From Candidatus Sulfotelmatobacter sp. (GTDB lineage Bacteria; Acidobacteriota; Terriglobia; Terriglobales; Acidobacteriaceae), in contig DASYBM010000004.1 of NCBI GenBank assembly GCA_036500765.1, positions 1,798,001 to 1,862,000 of the forward strand: a DNA stretch of 64,000 nucleotides, in the 5' to 3' direction. Below the pieces are notes generated by a model. It was not told the origin of the DNA, ran no database searches, and saw nothing but the letters and a program-made list of their open reading frames with translations. The position numbers and the translations under genes were made by a program. Within the stretch, counting starts at the first letter, position 1, and every line of letters starts with the position of its first letter. Of this stretch, positions 52,535-60,928 are shown piece after piece.

Positions 52535-53245
52535 TTATTGAAAATAGGCTTGCTCTTCCGTGATGCCGAAAGTCATTCGATAGTGCTTTGCGGTATCGTG
52601 GCCGACCCGGTAAGACGATGGAGTTTTTGAGCACTTATCCAGCGATGTCCGCCACTTGAGGTTCGGCACCCCTGCCATTGCATTCGCAATTTGCCTTGTT
52701 GGAAGGCGATTCGCTGCTTTCCGGCGTATTTCGGAATCGAGAGGACGCAGCGCGTCAATAACCGTTTTCTTCGGCGGTCTGATTCTGAATTTGTCGCTCC
52801 GCAGGAATTCCAGCAGTTTGGCAGGGTGATCGACGATTCTGCCCTGCCATGTGGGGCGGATATCTCGTGTTGCGGCGATGGGTCTTAACACGGTAGCAAC
52901 TCCGCGCGGATTCTTGGCTGCAAGAAGCCTCTTCACGATATGAGGCCAGTGCTCTTCCAGCCACTCAATTAGGTTGTCGCGGTTTAGGAAAAGCTCTGTG
53001 TCGCTAATCTTTGCGCTCGGGCCAGGGCGCTTTTTCTCTGTGCCATAGATAGCCTCCGAGAAGTGAGCAGGCAGTACGCCCGACGCGCGATCAATCTCTT
53101 CTTGCATCTGTTCGATTCTCGCTTCCAGGCTCGCTACTCGGCTTTCCAGCGATTTCTTCGGCTTTTGCGAATGCCCCGTCAATAGGGAAGCACGCTTTTT
53201 GTTTCGTCGATTGACGCCCGCTTTAGCATTTCTGCCGTGAGTCAT
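52535..53245 (-). CDS. hypothetical coiled-coil protein
   Basis: A 236-residue soluble, basic protein. The N-terminus is Lys/Arg-rich, then residues ~30-55 form a probable coiled coil (SLESRVASLEARIEQMQEEIDRA). The rest is helical with no motif I know (LEEHWPHIVKRLLAAKNPRGVATVL). It is transcribed divergently from the small regulator genes, with an inverted repeat between. It could be a DNA-associated element function, but that is inference. Confidence 0.6.
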   Translation of the reverse strand: MTHGRNAKAGVNRRNKKRASLLTGHSQKPKKSLESRVASLEARIEQMQEEIDRASGVLPAHFSEAIYGTEKKRPGPSAKISDTELFLNRDNLIEWLEEHWPHIVKRLLAAKNPRGVATVLRPIAATRDIRPTWQGRIVDHPAKLLEFLRSDKFRIRPPKKTVIDALRPLDSEIRRKAANRLPTRQIANAMAGVPNLKWRTSLDKCSKTPSSYRVGHDTAKHYRMTFGITEEQAYFQ

Positions 53246-53335
53246 GCCCTGCCTTCTCTGAAATTCCGCGAGTGCAGATTCTCCGTCTGCTCCAACAGAG
53301 CTATTTTCTGAAAACCAGCCTCATAATAGCCCGCG

Positions 53336-53355
53336 TTTAGAGATACATCTCTAAA
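53336..53355. promoter_or_regulatory. 20-bp inverted repeat in the divergent promoter region of the element
   Basis: TTTAGAGAT-AC-ATCTCTAAA is a perfect inverted repeat, 9+2+9. It lies between divergent genes starting at 53245 and 53406, where a CATAAT box (53322-53327) suggests promoters. It is a likely operator for one of the small DNA-binding proteins of the element. Confidence 0.7.
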
Positions 53356-53405
53356 GACCGCAAGCACAATCCGCGAACTTCAAGAAAGAGGGACAGGTTT
53401 CTGAT

Positions 53406-53702
53406 ATGGATAACGCCAAACCACCGCAGAGCATTTTAAGACGCTTTGGGCAAAAACTTTCCGAACAAACGAAGGCCGACCCAGAGAAGGAACCGTTGGA
53501 ACTCAAGCCCGCCATGCCTGAACTGGGCATCGCTCCCTGCCCCGTGTGCGGGCATCGGGTTGCCGTCTTCGTGACCCGAACCAAGCGGCCCTTTATCAAT
53601 TGCGGCTTCTGTTCGGCTCGAATCTTCTACAACGGCTCCAGGTCAATGGAGCTATTGAAAAACCAGATCAAGGCTCCGAAGAAAGGCGGTTGGCTCAAAT
53701 GA
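53406..53702 (+). CDS. small zinc-ribbon protein
   Basis: A 98-residue protein with two CXXC pairs: CPVCGH (C45, C48) and CGFC (C66, C69), spaced as in a zinc ribbon, ending ARIFYNG. It is the first gene of the rightward operon of the element, with GAGGGACAGG before its ATG. Zinc ribbons of this type occur in phage and plasmid proteins; the function is unknown. Confidence 0.65.
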   Translation: MDNAKPPQSILRRFGQKLSEQTKADPEKEPLELKPAMPELGIAPCPVCGHRVAVFVTRTKRPFINCGFCSARIFYNGSRSMELLKNQIKAPKKGGWLK

Positions 53703-53760
53703 ACACGAACGGGCTACTGCCAAAGCTCAGTGAATCTTCGACGGTAGGGAGAGAACGCTT

Positions 53761-54114
53761 ATGAAAAGCCGGGTGGTTTCGCTTCGAGTTCCCGCCGCCG
53801 TAGACGCGGCCCTAGCACGATCTACCTCCGACGCAGGTTTGTCCGACTCAGCCGGGTTGGATTTGCTGTTGCGTAATTCCTTTGACAATTGCCAGCTACT
53901 ATTCGATTTGGCCGATTGCCCGGACTTCTTGAATTCAAAGCTGGATGTGCGTATCCCGCTCCTTACGTTTGAAAGGCTTCAATCGGCAACTGAGCAATTG
54001 AAAATTCCGGCTTCTGTCTACATTCGCAAGCTCTTGTATCACTTCTATATCACCAAGAGCCTGAGATACGTGCAGTCGGACGGTCATTACACACTAGCAG
54101 GTCGTCATGTCTAA
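53761..54114 (+). CDS. small protein with tandem ribbon-helix-helix-like units
   Basis: A 117-residue protein. Residues 1-40 (RVVSLRVPAAVDAALARS ... SAGLDLLLRNS) and 61-100 (LDVRIPLLTFERLQSATEQL ... YIRKLLYHF) each read as a beta strand plus two helices, the ribbon-helix-helix pattern. A single chain with two such units could bind DNA as a pseudo-dimer. It overlaps the next gene by eight bases (ATGTCTAA) and is a candidate repressor for the 53336-53355 repeat. Confidence 0.6.
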   Translation: MKSRVVSLRVPAAVDAALARSTSDAGLSDSAGLDLLLRNSFDNCQLLFDLADCPDFLNSKLDVRIPLLTFERLQSATEQLKIPASVYIRKLLYHFYITKSLRYVQSDGHYTLAGRHV

Positions 54115-54361
54115 ACAAGAGGTGCTGGGAATATTGGCGACGACCGGATGTTCCATGACGCCGGATAGCGTTTGTAGACAACTACGCGGATTTCATCATC
54201 GCAGTTCTGTCTACAGCTACTTGTTTCGTCTACACAAACAAGGCTTGCTTCTGCGTCAAACAGTTCATGGCCGGATCGCATATCACATTTCTCAACGCGG
54301 AATCGAGCGTTTGCGTTTTCTAAGGTCACGAATAGAGCCGAAGGCCGGAGTTCTTCCATGA
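54107..54361 (+). CDS. small winged-helix-like protein
   Basis: An 84-residue protein: TPDSVCRQLRGFHHRSSVYSYLFRLHKQGLLLR looks like a helix-turn-helix with wing (VHGRIAYHIS), as in PadR- or ArsR-like small DNA-binding proteins. It overlaps the genes on both sides (ATGTCTAA and ATGA). A regulatory role in integration or excision is inference. Confidence 0.6.
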   Translation: MSKQEVLGILATTGCSMTPDSVCRQLRGFHHRSSVYSYLFRLHKQGLLLRQTVHGRIAYHISQRGIERLRFLRSRIEPKAGVLP

Positions 54362-54594
54362 ACCGACAATCGGAATGGCTGACGGCCACGGAAGCCGCCG
54401 GATACCTTAAGGTCAAGGTCCGCACGCTCTTGCTTTGGGTCCGGCTCGGCAAAGTGAAAGCCTTTGCACTCTCAGGCGTCAAGAGGCGCGTCTGGCGCTT
54501 TCGCCATGCGGACTTGGACGCCGTTCTCCTGGAACCTGCCGTGCTACCATCCGAATCGCCATCCGTGCGCCCTGCCGAAAGGATGGATCAATGA
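54358..54594 (+). CDS. MerR-like excisionase/helix-turn-helix protein
   Basis: A 78-residue protein whose core, WLTATEAAGYLKVKVRTLLLWVRLGKV, is the helix-turn-helix of the excisionase/DNA-binding (HTH_17) family, followed by VWRFRHADLDAVL. Such proteins act as recombination directionality factors next to tyrosine integrases. It overlaps the integrase gene by ATGA, so translation is coupled. Confidence 0.8.
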   Translation: MNRQSEWLTATEAAGYLKVKVRTLLLWVRLGKVKAFALSGVKRRVWRFRHADLDAVLLEPAVLPSESPSVRPAERMDQ

Positions 54595-55703
54595 AAAGGG
54601 CAGCACGGCACAAAACCGGAAGTGTAGTGTTCGATAAACGACGTAAGACATGGAATTTCTTGTGGTGGGAAGAAGGCAAACGGCGCTCGATGCTGATCGG
54701 GACCGTAAGCCAACATCGCACCAAGGCAAGCGCTTGGCGTGCAGCCAAGGCACTCCAGGACGCTTTGGAAGACCAATCAAAACGTGTAAGCAATGTGCTA
54801 ACCGTCAACACGCTCGTTCAACAATACCGATTAGAGAAGATGCCTAAGCGAGTCGATACTCGACGTTCCTACGAAGTTTGGCTGAGGAATCACATAATGC
54901 CACGATGGGGTGATTGCTCGCTATCCCAAGTACAGGCACGCCCGGTAGAACTATGGTTGGAATCTTTGCTACTTGCTCCCAAGAGCAAGGCGCACATCCG
55001 TGGCGTACTCAGCATTCTATGGGACTTCGCTGTTTGGCGCGGGGAAATCCCGATGCAGCGAAATCCAATGGAACTGGTGACCGTTAAGGGTGCGACCAAG
55101 CGCAAACGGCAACCGCGAAGTCTGACTGTGGAAGAATTCCAGAAGTTCACACACCATCTGGAAGAACCGTTCCGCACGATGGCTTTGCTCTGCTGTTGCC
55201 TTGGCCTGCGAATCAGCGAGTGCCTCGGATTAAAATGGTCCGACGTGGACTGGATCAATGAAAGGCTGACGGTCGAACGAGGCGTGGTGTGCCAGCAAGT
55301 TGACGATGTGAAAACCGCAGAGTCACGTAAGATACTGGTGATTAGCCGCGAACTGCTGTATACCGTTAAGACCCTGAAGCAATTAACCCAGTTCTCAGCT
55401 AGTGAGGATTGGATGTTTGCCTCACCGGTGCAGCTTGGCAGATTGCCTTGGTCTTACGATCAAGTCTGGCGTACGTACCAGAAAGCAGCTGGCAAAGCGG
55501 GGATCGGCGGACTTGGCACTCATGCGTTGCGTCATACGTACAGGTCGTGGTTGGATTCGGTTGGTACACCTGTCGGCGTGCAGCAGAAGCTTATGCGGCA
55601 TGCGGACATCCGTACAACGATGAACGTATACGGCGACGCTGCAAGCGCAGAAATGGCGGAAGCGCATGGAAAGATCGTGCGTTTAGCCCTACCGCAGTCT
55701 TAA
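54591..55703 (+). CDS. tyrosine-type site-specific integrase
   Basis: A 370-residue recombinase. An N-terminal arm-binding and core-binding region is followed by the catalytic domain with R207 (GLRISECLGLKW), H311 and R314 (HALRHTYRSW), H337 (LMRHADIRTT) and the nucleophile Y347 (MNVYG), all intact. The ATG at 54591 follows AAGGA and overlaps the excisionase-like gene. It ends 45 bases before tRNA-Lys, its probable attachment site. Confidence 0.95.
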   Translation: MKRAARHKTGSVVFDKRRKTWNFLWWEEGKRRSMLIGTVSQHRTKASAWRAAKALQDALEDQSKRVSNVLTVNTLVQQYRLEKMPKRVDTRRSYEVWLRNHIMPRWGDCSLSQVQARPVELWLESLLLAPKSKAHIRGVLSILWDFAVWRGEIPMQRNPMELVTVKGATKRKRQPRSLTVEEFQKFTHHLEEPFRTMALLCCCLGLRISECLGLKWSDVDWINERLTVERGVVCQQVDDVKTAESRKILVISRELLYTVKTLKQLTQFSASEDWMFASPVQLGRLPWSYDQVWRTYQKAAGKAGIGGLGTHALRHTYRSWLDSVGTPVGVQQKLMRHADIRTTMNVYGDAASAEMAEAHGKIVRLALPQS

Positions 55704-55724
55704 CGGATTGCAGAGCGGATCGCA
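55701..55724. repeat. arm-type repeat, right end
   Basis: TAACGGATTGC then CGGATCGCA, as at 47260-47282 and in the same orientation. It overlaps the integrase stop codon and lies 23 bases from the att core. Confidence 0.5.
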
Positions 55725-55747
55725 ATTTCTGTAACCGCTTGAAAAGA

Positions 55748-55823
<76 letters not shown>

Positions 55824-56212
55824 ACGGGTGGGATTTGGCTGGTAGGACGAACGAAAATTATAGCATCATGGCTGGGCGTTGCGCAGACGTTGCGCGAGGG
55901 CTCGGGCCGGCGGAGTCACAATTCGTAATCCTTATCACAGCCGGGTCAAAGACCCTACCCAGGGCACGAAACTCACCTAACGCAATCCAGGTCTTGAAAC
56001 TCAGGGCACGAAGGTCGACGACGGACATTCCTGGCGAGCTGGAATCCGGGCATGTCCTGGCGATAGGACTCGGCTGGAGTATCGCGAAGGCGGGTGCGCT
56101 ACACTAGCTTGGGCATTCAGCCTGGACGTTCGGCATCGACGTTCGCTGCCTTCGCTGCAAAGTATCGGTCCGACTCTCCCGCCTGTGGCGGCATGTTCTC
56201 GGAGGTTTCATC
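55824..56212. other. intergenic region, no supported gene
   Basis: About 390 bases between tRNA-Lys and the LTxxQ protein gene. A plus-strand frame (55835-56107) has no protein-like character or ribosome-binding site. The tRNA promoter should lie near 55830-55870, but no clear boxes were picked out. Confidence 0.4.
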
Positions 56213-56710
56213 ATGTCTAGGAAAGTTTTTCGTTCGACATTCGTTGTTCTTCTTTTTCTTTGTGCTGGGATGGTGCTGGGCCAAAGCACTGCGCCCGCCA
56301 ACAATCCGGCCTCGCAGACGCAGCCGGCGCGCCGCGGCGGCGGGGGAAATTGCTTTCAGCAGGCGGGCATTGAGAAGTCGGTGATGGAGCAAATTCATAC
56401 CATCAGCCACGATGCGCGTTCGCAGATCGAAGCGGTGTGCTCGAATTCTTCGCTCACGGCCGAGCAGAAACATCAGCAGGCGCATGAGATTCGCGAACAG
56501 GCGATGCAGAAGCGAGAGAAGTTGCTGACTCCGGATCAACAGAAGTCGCTGGCGGCGTGTCAGCAGGAACGTGGCGGGAACCATCCTAATGGCGGCGGCA
56601 TGCACGAAGGCATGGGTAACGGATGCGGCGAGATGCCGGGCGGGCGGCCTTCGAACCGGCCGTCGGGAAATGGCAGCACTCCTCCGGCGAATCCGCCGTC
56701 GAGCAATTAG
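56213..56710 (+). CDS. periplasmic LTxxQ (Spy/CpxP-like) small protein
   Basis: A 165-residue exported protein with a signal peptide (STFVVLLFLCAGMVLGQ). A helical core has two LTxxQ-type motifs (LTAEQKHQQAHEIREQ and LTPDQQKSLAACQ), as in Spy/CpxP periplasmic chaperones. The last ~45 residues are Gly/Pro/Asn-rich and probably disordered. The chaperone role is known for the family only. Four cysteines in the mature part may form disulfides. Confidence 0.7.
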   Translation: MSRKVFRSTFVVLLFLCAGMVLGQSTAPANNPASQTQPARRGGGGNCFQQAGIEKSVMEQIHTISHDARSQIEAVCSNSSLTAEQKHQQAHEIREQAMQKREKLLTPDQQKSLAACQQERGGNHPNGGGMHEGMGNGCGEMPGGRPSNRPSGNGSTPPANPPSSN

Positions 56711-56730
56711 TACGCACTGGGGAAAAAGCA

Positions 56731-56791
56731 GGTTCCTCGACTACGCATGATTTCCCGCTTCGCGGGAAGTCATGCTGCGCTCGGAACGACA
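56731..56791. repeat. class C repeat with strong hairpin
   Basis: GCATGATTTCCCGC and GCGGGAAGTCATGC (56745-56775) pair around TTC. The hairpin is flanked by TTCCTCGACTACGC and GCTCGGAACGACA. It follows the LTxxQ gene by 20 bases and may also end its transcripts. Confidence 0.65.
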
Positions 56792-56956
56792 ATCCTCTTG
56801 CGCATAGATTTCCCATGACAAAATTGTGCTCAGCTTGGGGCGCAATCGTTGCTGTACTTGCGCACGAGCTTTCGCGGTGCCGTGAGCGAACGGCGACGCA
56901 GGAATCCTCATTCACGCAGCTCTAGCGCGCATCGGCGCCAAGGGGTGCGAGAGGCG

Positions 56957-57301
56957 TTAGGAACGTTGGCGAACTTCTGCTGCCAGTCCAGAAGCCTCGC
57001 CGGCCATGGGGCGTCGCGGAGGGAACTGGGTCTCGGCGAGCGGCGGACGACGTTCGACCGTACCGATCACCGGGGCTTCGTACATGCCATTCGCGTACGC
57101 CATGGAAGCGAAGCGTTGCTCGCCGCACATGCGGTCGATCATGCGTTGTTGGCGCCGATTCAAAACGGCGTGAGGAAGAATGGGGAAATTGCGAAACATC
57201 CACAGCAGATAAACGCGCTGTAGGAATGAAGGCATTACATAACGCGGACCGATCGGTGTCTGCACCTGCACCACACCGGCCGCTAGTTTTTCGATCAACA
57301 T
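56957..57301 (-). CDS. small hypothetical protein
   Basis: A 114-residue soluble protein without signal peptide. The middle is LQRVYLLWMFRNFPILPHAVLNRRQQRMIDRMC, an amphipathic helical stretch; the C-terminal ~35 residues are Pro/Arg-rich. I recall similar short proteins in Acidobacteriota but cannot name a family. Its codon pattern looks coding. Confidence 0.55.
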   Translation of the reverse strand: MLIEKLAAGVVQVQTPIGPRYVMPSFLQRVYLLWMFRNFPILPHAVLNRRQQRMIDRMCGEQRFASMAYANGMYEAPVIGTVERRPPLAETQFPPRRPMAGEASGLAAEVRQRS

Positions 57302-57501
57302 AACGTGGGCCCACCTGGAAACTCAAATTGGCCAGAGCAATTCTAGGGCCGCCATTATTGCACCGCGCGGAATGCAATGGGAAGCCTTTTCGTGAGATTT
57401 AGGAATATATTAGACGATTCGCGGGCCGGGCTTCCACCCGGCAGTGCATATTCGGGAATTTTTTCCCACGCATAGGTTCGGAAACGGGCGCTCCGCCAGA
57501 G

Positions 57502-57822
57502 CTAAACGGTGGCTTCGGGAAGGATTTCCATGCGGGTAATCTGAGCAGCTAAGCCAAATTCCGCCCCCTCTTCTTCCACGCGCACAATCTTCGCCTGGCA
57601 GCACACCCAGCACTTTTCGCCGGAGGTAAGTTCGGGGGGTAGAATCAGCACGAGTTCGACGTCAGTTCCCTTCTCCATGCGGGACTTCGAATAGAGAAAA
57701 ACGCCGTTGGCGCTGACGTCGCGGGTCTGCGCGGTCTGGTCGGCGCCGTGAGAATTGCGCACGCGCGCAGCAACCCGGGTGGGAATTCTTCGGCCGGCGC
57801 GGCGCTCGCTGTCAGCTTTCAT
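57502..57822 (-). CDS. PilZ-domain protein (c-di-GMP receptor type)
   Basis: A 106-residue single PilZ domain. Both ligand motifs are present: RRAGRR near the start (RxxxR type) and DVSANG (D/NxSxxG). A c-di-GMP-responsive role in motility, adhesion or exopolysaccharide is known for the family. The ATG at 57822 places RxxxR near the N-terminus as usual; the longer upstream frame looks non-coding. Confidence 0.85.
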   Translation of the reverse strand: MKADSERRAGRRIPTRVAARVRNSHGADQTAQTRDVSANGVFLYSKSRMEKGTDVELVLILPPELTSGEKCWVCCQAKIVRVEEEGAEFGLAAQITRMEILPEATV

Positions 57823-57954
57823 GGGGCGAAGTGACCACCTACTGTACACCAATGTCTCGGGATTGAGCGAGGAGTTCCGGGGAATTGGTGGAGGGCATGA
57901 CGAATCTGGAACCAAATTGGGACTGGGCCGGCCCGAATTTCTCCCGCGGGAAAA

Positions 57955-58018
57955 GCAGGTTTCTCGACTTCGCAAAAGGGCGCGTGGGACGCGCCCTTTT
58001 GTTACGCTCGAAATGACA
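57955..58018. repeat. class C repeat unit containing a terminator
   Basis: GCAGGTTTCTCGACTTCGC, a strong hairpin and GCTCGAAATGACA, the same frame as at 56731-56791 but with a different hairpin. The unit sits just after the TPR gene. Confidence 0.6.
57974..58000 (-). terminator. rho-independent terminator of the TPR gene
   Basis: AAAAGGGCGCGT and ACGCGCCCTTTT pair perfectly around GGG, with T-runs on either strand. It lies 29 bases after the stop of the minus-strand TPR gene. Confidence 0.8.
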
Positions 58019-58028
58019 CTACCAAAAC

Positions 58029-59501
58029 TTAGATGTTCGGCCGCCTGCTGCGGGCGGCAGGGACTACCAAGGCCTGCTCCATCGTTGGTACGTTGGTGCC
58101 GCGGAGTTTGGCTTCGGCTTCGTGCAGCTTTTCCGGCTGATCGGTCTGGTAATAGGCCTGCACCAGCAATTGCATGGTGAAGGGATTGTCCTGGTCTTCT
58201 TCGAGATGGGCAATGGCCTCGTTATATTTCTTGGGATCGTTCCGGTTCATGAGCAGGGCTCCAGCGGCGCCATGATAGGAACTTTGAATCACGCGGTTGC
58301 GGTTGCCGTTGGCCATAGCCTCGAGGCGGCGCAAGGTCTGATCGGCCAACTGCTGGTTGCCGGAGGAGGCGGCGAAGACGGCGCGCGCGCGCAAGATGCG
58401 CGACAGCTCGTCGTCGCGGTCGGAGGCGGAAATCGTCGGGCGATGGCTGAGCGATTCTTCGGCCAGCTTCAGATGCTTCAGAGCGACGCTGGCGTCGGTC
58501 TGGTACTCCGCCATGTGGCGGAGCGCCTGGGCTTCCTGCAACTCCTGTTCTTTGGCGTGGCCGGTCGTGGCGATATCCTGAAATTCTTTGTCGGCGGCGG
58601 CGTAGTTGCCGTCGCGGACAAAGGTCATGGCCTGCTGCATGCGATAGGTCAAGCGGTCGGCTTCGGTCTTGGCAAAGCGGATAGCCTTGTCGTATTCCAC
58701 GCGAGCCTGCTGCTGATTGCCCATGAGGGCGTAGGTGTCGCCGAGGCCGAGTTGCGAAGTCACGAAATCAGGGTCGAGCGCAAGCGCGGCGCGATAGTGC
58801 TGGAGCGAGCCTTCAAAGTCGCCGGCCATGCGCTTGAGTTCTCCGTAAGAATCCTGTGGGTTGGGCTCTTTGGGAAGCAGGGCGACGTAGCGGTCCATGT
58901 GGGCGAAGGCTTTGTCGAACTGGCGATTGCGAGCCTCGACATAGGCCAGATCGTTCAGCGCGGGAGGAAAATTTTTGTCGATGGCGAGGGCCTTTTCCAT
59001 CATGTGCTGGGCCTGGTCGTTGCCGTTTTCTCCCATCAGCCAATTGCCGGCTAGATAGAGCAGATGCTTATCGCGGGGATACATCTCAAGCAGATCGTTC
59101 ATGGCGGTGATGCCGCCGAGGAAGTCGCCGTCCTGCACTTTGGCGATCCAGGCAATCAGCAAGTGCTCGCCGGGCGTGAGCTTGGGTGCGATTTCGCGGG
59201 CCTTGGCCCGAGCTGTGCTGACTTCGTCAATATTGCTGCTATTCATGGCCAGGAGGGCCCAGGCGACGGCAAGATTAGGATCTTCTTTGACGGCGGCGCG
59301 CCAATCGTCGTTGCAGCGCTCCAGATAAAGATTCTCGTAGTCGGTGATTCCCTTTTCGTAAAGGCTGCGCGCCTGAGCCGATGAGGTACTGATTGGCAGC
59401 GTGACGGATTCACCAGCTTTCAGGTGATGCGCATACAGAGGCGCAGCGAGATACACGGTGAGGACGAAGACAGCGTACATCTTCATGAAAGCGCGGCGCA
59501 T
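58029..59501 (-). CDS. secreted TPR protein
   Basis: About 490 residues. A signal peptide (MKMYAVFVLTVYLAAPLYA) precedes roughly ten TPR or TPR-like helix pairs (for example ALAIDKNFPPALNDLAYVEARN and ALALDPDFVTSQLGLGDTYALMG). It is probably periplasmic and a protein-interaction scaffold; the partner is unknown. The ATG at 59501 has GGAG seven bases before it; a longer upstream frame lacks coding character. Confidence 0.8.
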   Translation of the reverse strand: MRRAFMKMYAVFVLTVYLAAPLYAHHLKAGESVTLPISTSSAQARSLYEKGITDYENLYLERCNDDWRAAVKEDPNLAVAWALLAMNSSNIDEVSTARAKAREIAPKLTPGEHLLIAWIAKVQDGDFLGGITAMNDLLEMYPRDKHLLYLAGNWLMGENGNDQAQHMMEKALAIDKNFPPALNDLAYVEARNRQFDKAFAHMDRYVALLPKEPNPQDSYGELKRMAGDFEGSLQHYRAALALDPDFVTSQLGLGDTYALMGNQQQARVEYDKAIRFAKTEADRLTYRMQQAMTFVRDGNYAAADKEFQDIATTGHAKEQELQEAQALRHMAEYQTDASVALKHLKLAEESLSHRPTISASDRDDELSRILRARAVFAASSGNQQLADQTLRRLEAMANGNRNRVIQSSYHGAAGALLMNRNDPKKYNEAIAHLEEDQDNPFTMQLLVQAYYQTDQPEKLHEAEAKLRGTNVPTMEQALVVPAARSRRPNI

Positions 59502-59773
59502 CACGGATCTCCAAACAGAGATTAGTGGGGAGGGAACGACGAAGAAGAGGGTAACATCGGCGTAACGGGTCGGCGAGGTGACGAAAGACGCTGCACGGGC
59601 GCGCACGCTGGGCACGTCACCACGGTAAACTTCGGCCGCAACTCCATTCTGAAGTTTCGCTGAAAAACTGAAAATAAATTTGCCTAAACTCGCAGTCAAA
59701 AAAATGATCCTCAGGCAGTGCGGAGCAGGTCACCGGTGGTATTCTGACGCCGCAATTCCCTGGGAGGAAAATT

Positions 59774-60808
59774 ATGAACGTTCGGAAAGCCTTCACACTT
59801 CCGTTAATCCTGGCTGGGTTGACTGTGATCTCATTCACGTTTATCGGACACGCAGCCGCGCAGACCTGGGCCGTCGAAAAAACCTTTCACATTGGCGGTG
59901 AGGGCGGAATGGACTACATCACCGTGGACGACAAGAATCACCTGCTGTACGTCCCACGAAGCACGCATACGATGGTCATCGACACTGAGTCGGGCAAGAC
60001 GGTCGCAGACATTCCCGGCCAGAAGCACAACCACGGAGTGGCGCTGGTTCCGAGCGCCGGACGGGGATTCATCAGCGACGGCGAGGGCGCGGTCGTGGTC
60101 TTTGATCTCAAGACGAACGCCGCGTTGGGCACCCTCAAGGCCCACCCGGACGCCGACGGAATTATCTACGACGAAGCCAGCGGGCTGGTACTGGTCGTTT
60201 CCGGCGACGACGGAATATTAATGACCGTCAAGCCAGATGTGGATCCCAAGACCGGAAGCATTGACGCACCCATTGAACTGGGCGGCAAGCCTGAGTTTCT
60301 GGCTTCTGACGGAGCCGGGAAAATCTACATCAACCTCGTGGACAAGAACGAAGTTGCGGTGGTCGATATCAAGGCCAGGAAGGTGCTGGCGCACTGGTCC
60401 GTCGCTCCTGGCGGTTCGCCGACGGGGATGGCGATGGACACGAAGAAGCGTCGGCTTTTCATCGGATGTCGAAATCCGCAGAAAATGATCGTGATGAGCG
60501 CGGATGACGGCAAGGTGCTCGCCGATCTGCCGATTGGCGCCGGCGTGGATGCGACCAAGTTCGACGGCACTCAAGCGTTCGCCAGTACCCGTGACGGCAA
60601 TCTTACTGTGGTAGGCGAGAAGGCTGGCAAATTCGAAATCGTGCAGACCGTGAAGACTGCCTTCGGCGCCAAGACGATGGACGTTGACACGGCGACGCAC
60701 AAGGCATATCTCCCAACTTTCGAATTTGAGGAGCAGAAGCCCGGAGACACGGGGCGTCCGAAGGCCAAGCCGGGGACGTTCATGATCGTCGTGGTCGCGC
60801 GGCACTAA
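59774..60808 (+). CDS. secreted YncE-like beta-propeller protein
   Basis: A 344-residue exported protein with a signal peptide (PLILAGLTVISFTFIGHAAA). Repeats of the YVTN/NHL-like type form a seven-bladed propeller (DYITVDDKNHLLYVPR, KVLAHWSVAPGGSPTGMAMD, LFIGCRNPQKMIVMSADDGKVL). YncE proteins bind DNA or other ligands in the periplasm; the role is unknown. A strong GGGAGG site precedes the ATG. Confidence 0.82.
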   Translation: MNVRKAFTLPLILAGLTVISFTFIGHAAAQTWAVEKTFHIGGEGGMDYITVDDKNHLLYVPRSTHTMVIDTESGKTVADIPGQKHNHGVALVPSAGRGFISDGEGAVVVFDLKTNAALGTLKAHPDADGIIYDEASGLVLVVSGDDGILMTVKPDVDPKTGSIDAPIELGGKPEFLASDGAGKIYINLVDKNEVAVVDIKARKVLAHWSVAPGGSPTGMAMDTKKRRLFIGCRNPQKMIVMSADDGKVLADLPIGAGVDATKFDGTQAFASTRDGNLTVVGEKAGKFEIVQTVKTAFGAKTMDVDTATHKAYLPTFEFEEQKPGDTGRPKAKPGTFMIVVVARH

Positions 60809-60847
60809 CCGCTGGCGCAGGTTGCGAATTCGAAGAGCGATACTTTT

Positions 60848-60895
60848 CCCGCCCTACGTCGGGCTCTGTTCGCCTGTTGCAGGGCGGGATTTTTT
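60848..60895 (+). terminator. rho-independent terminator
   Basis: CCCGCCCT (60848-60855) pairs with AGGGCGGG (60881-60888), followed by ATTTTTT. It lies 40 bases after the beta-propeller stop and shortly before the end of the convergent TonB receptor gene. Confidence 0.82.
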
Positions 60896-60928
60896 GCGCG
60901 CAGAAAAAGGTTGAGACCCGGCAAGTGG

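Noticed and set aside
53700-53764. 21-codon frame between the zinc-ribbon and ribbon-helix-helix genes
   Set aside because: Although it would couple the two genes, there is no start signal or other evidence that it is translated as a protein.
55835-56107. Small plus-strand gene after tRNA-Lys
   Set aside because: No ribosome-binding site, no signal or domain, and unlikely amino-acid composition.
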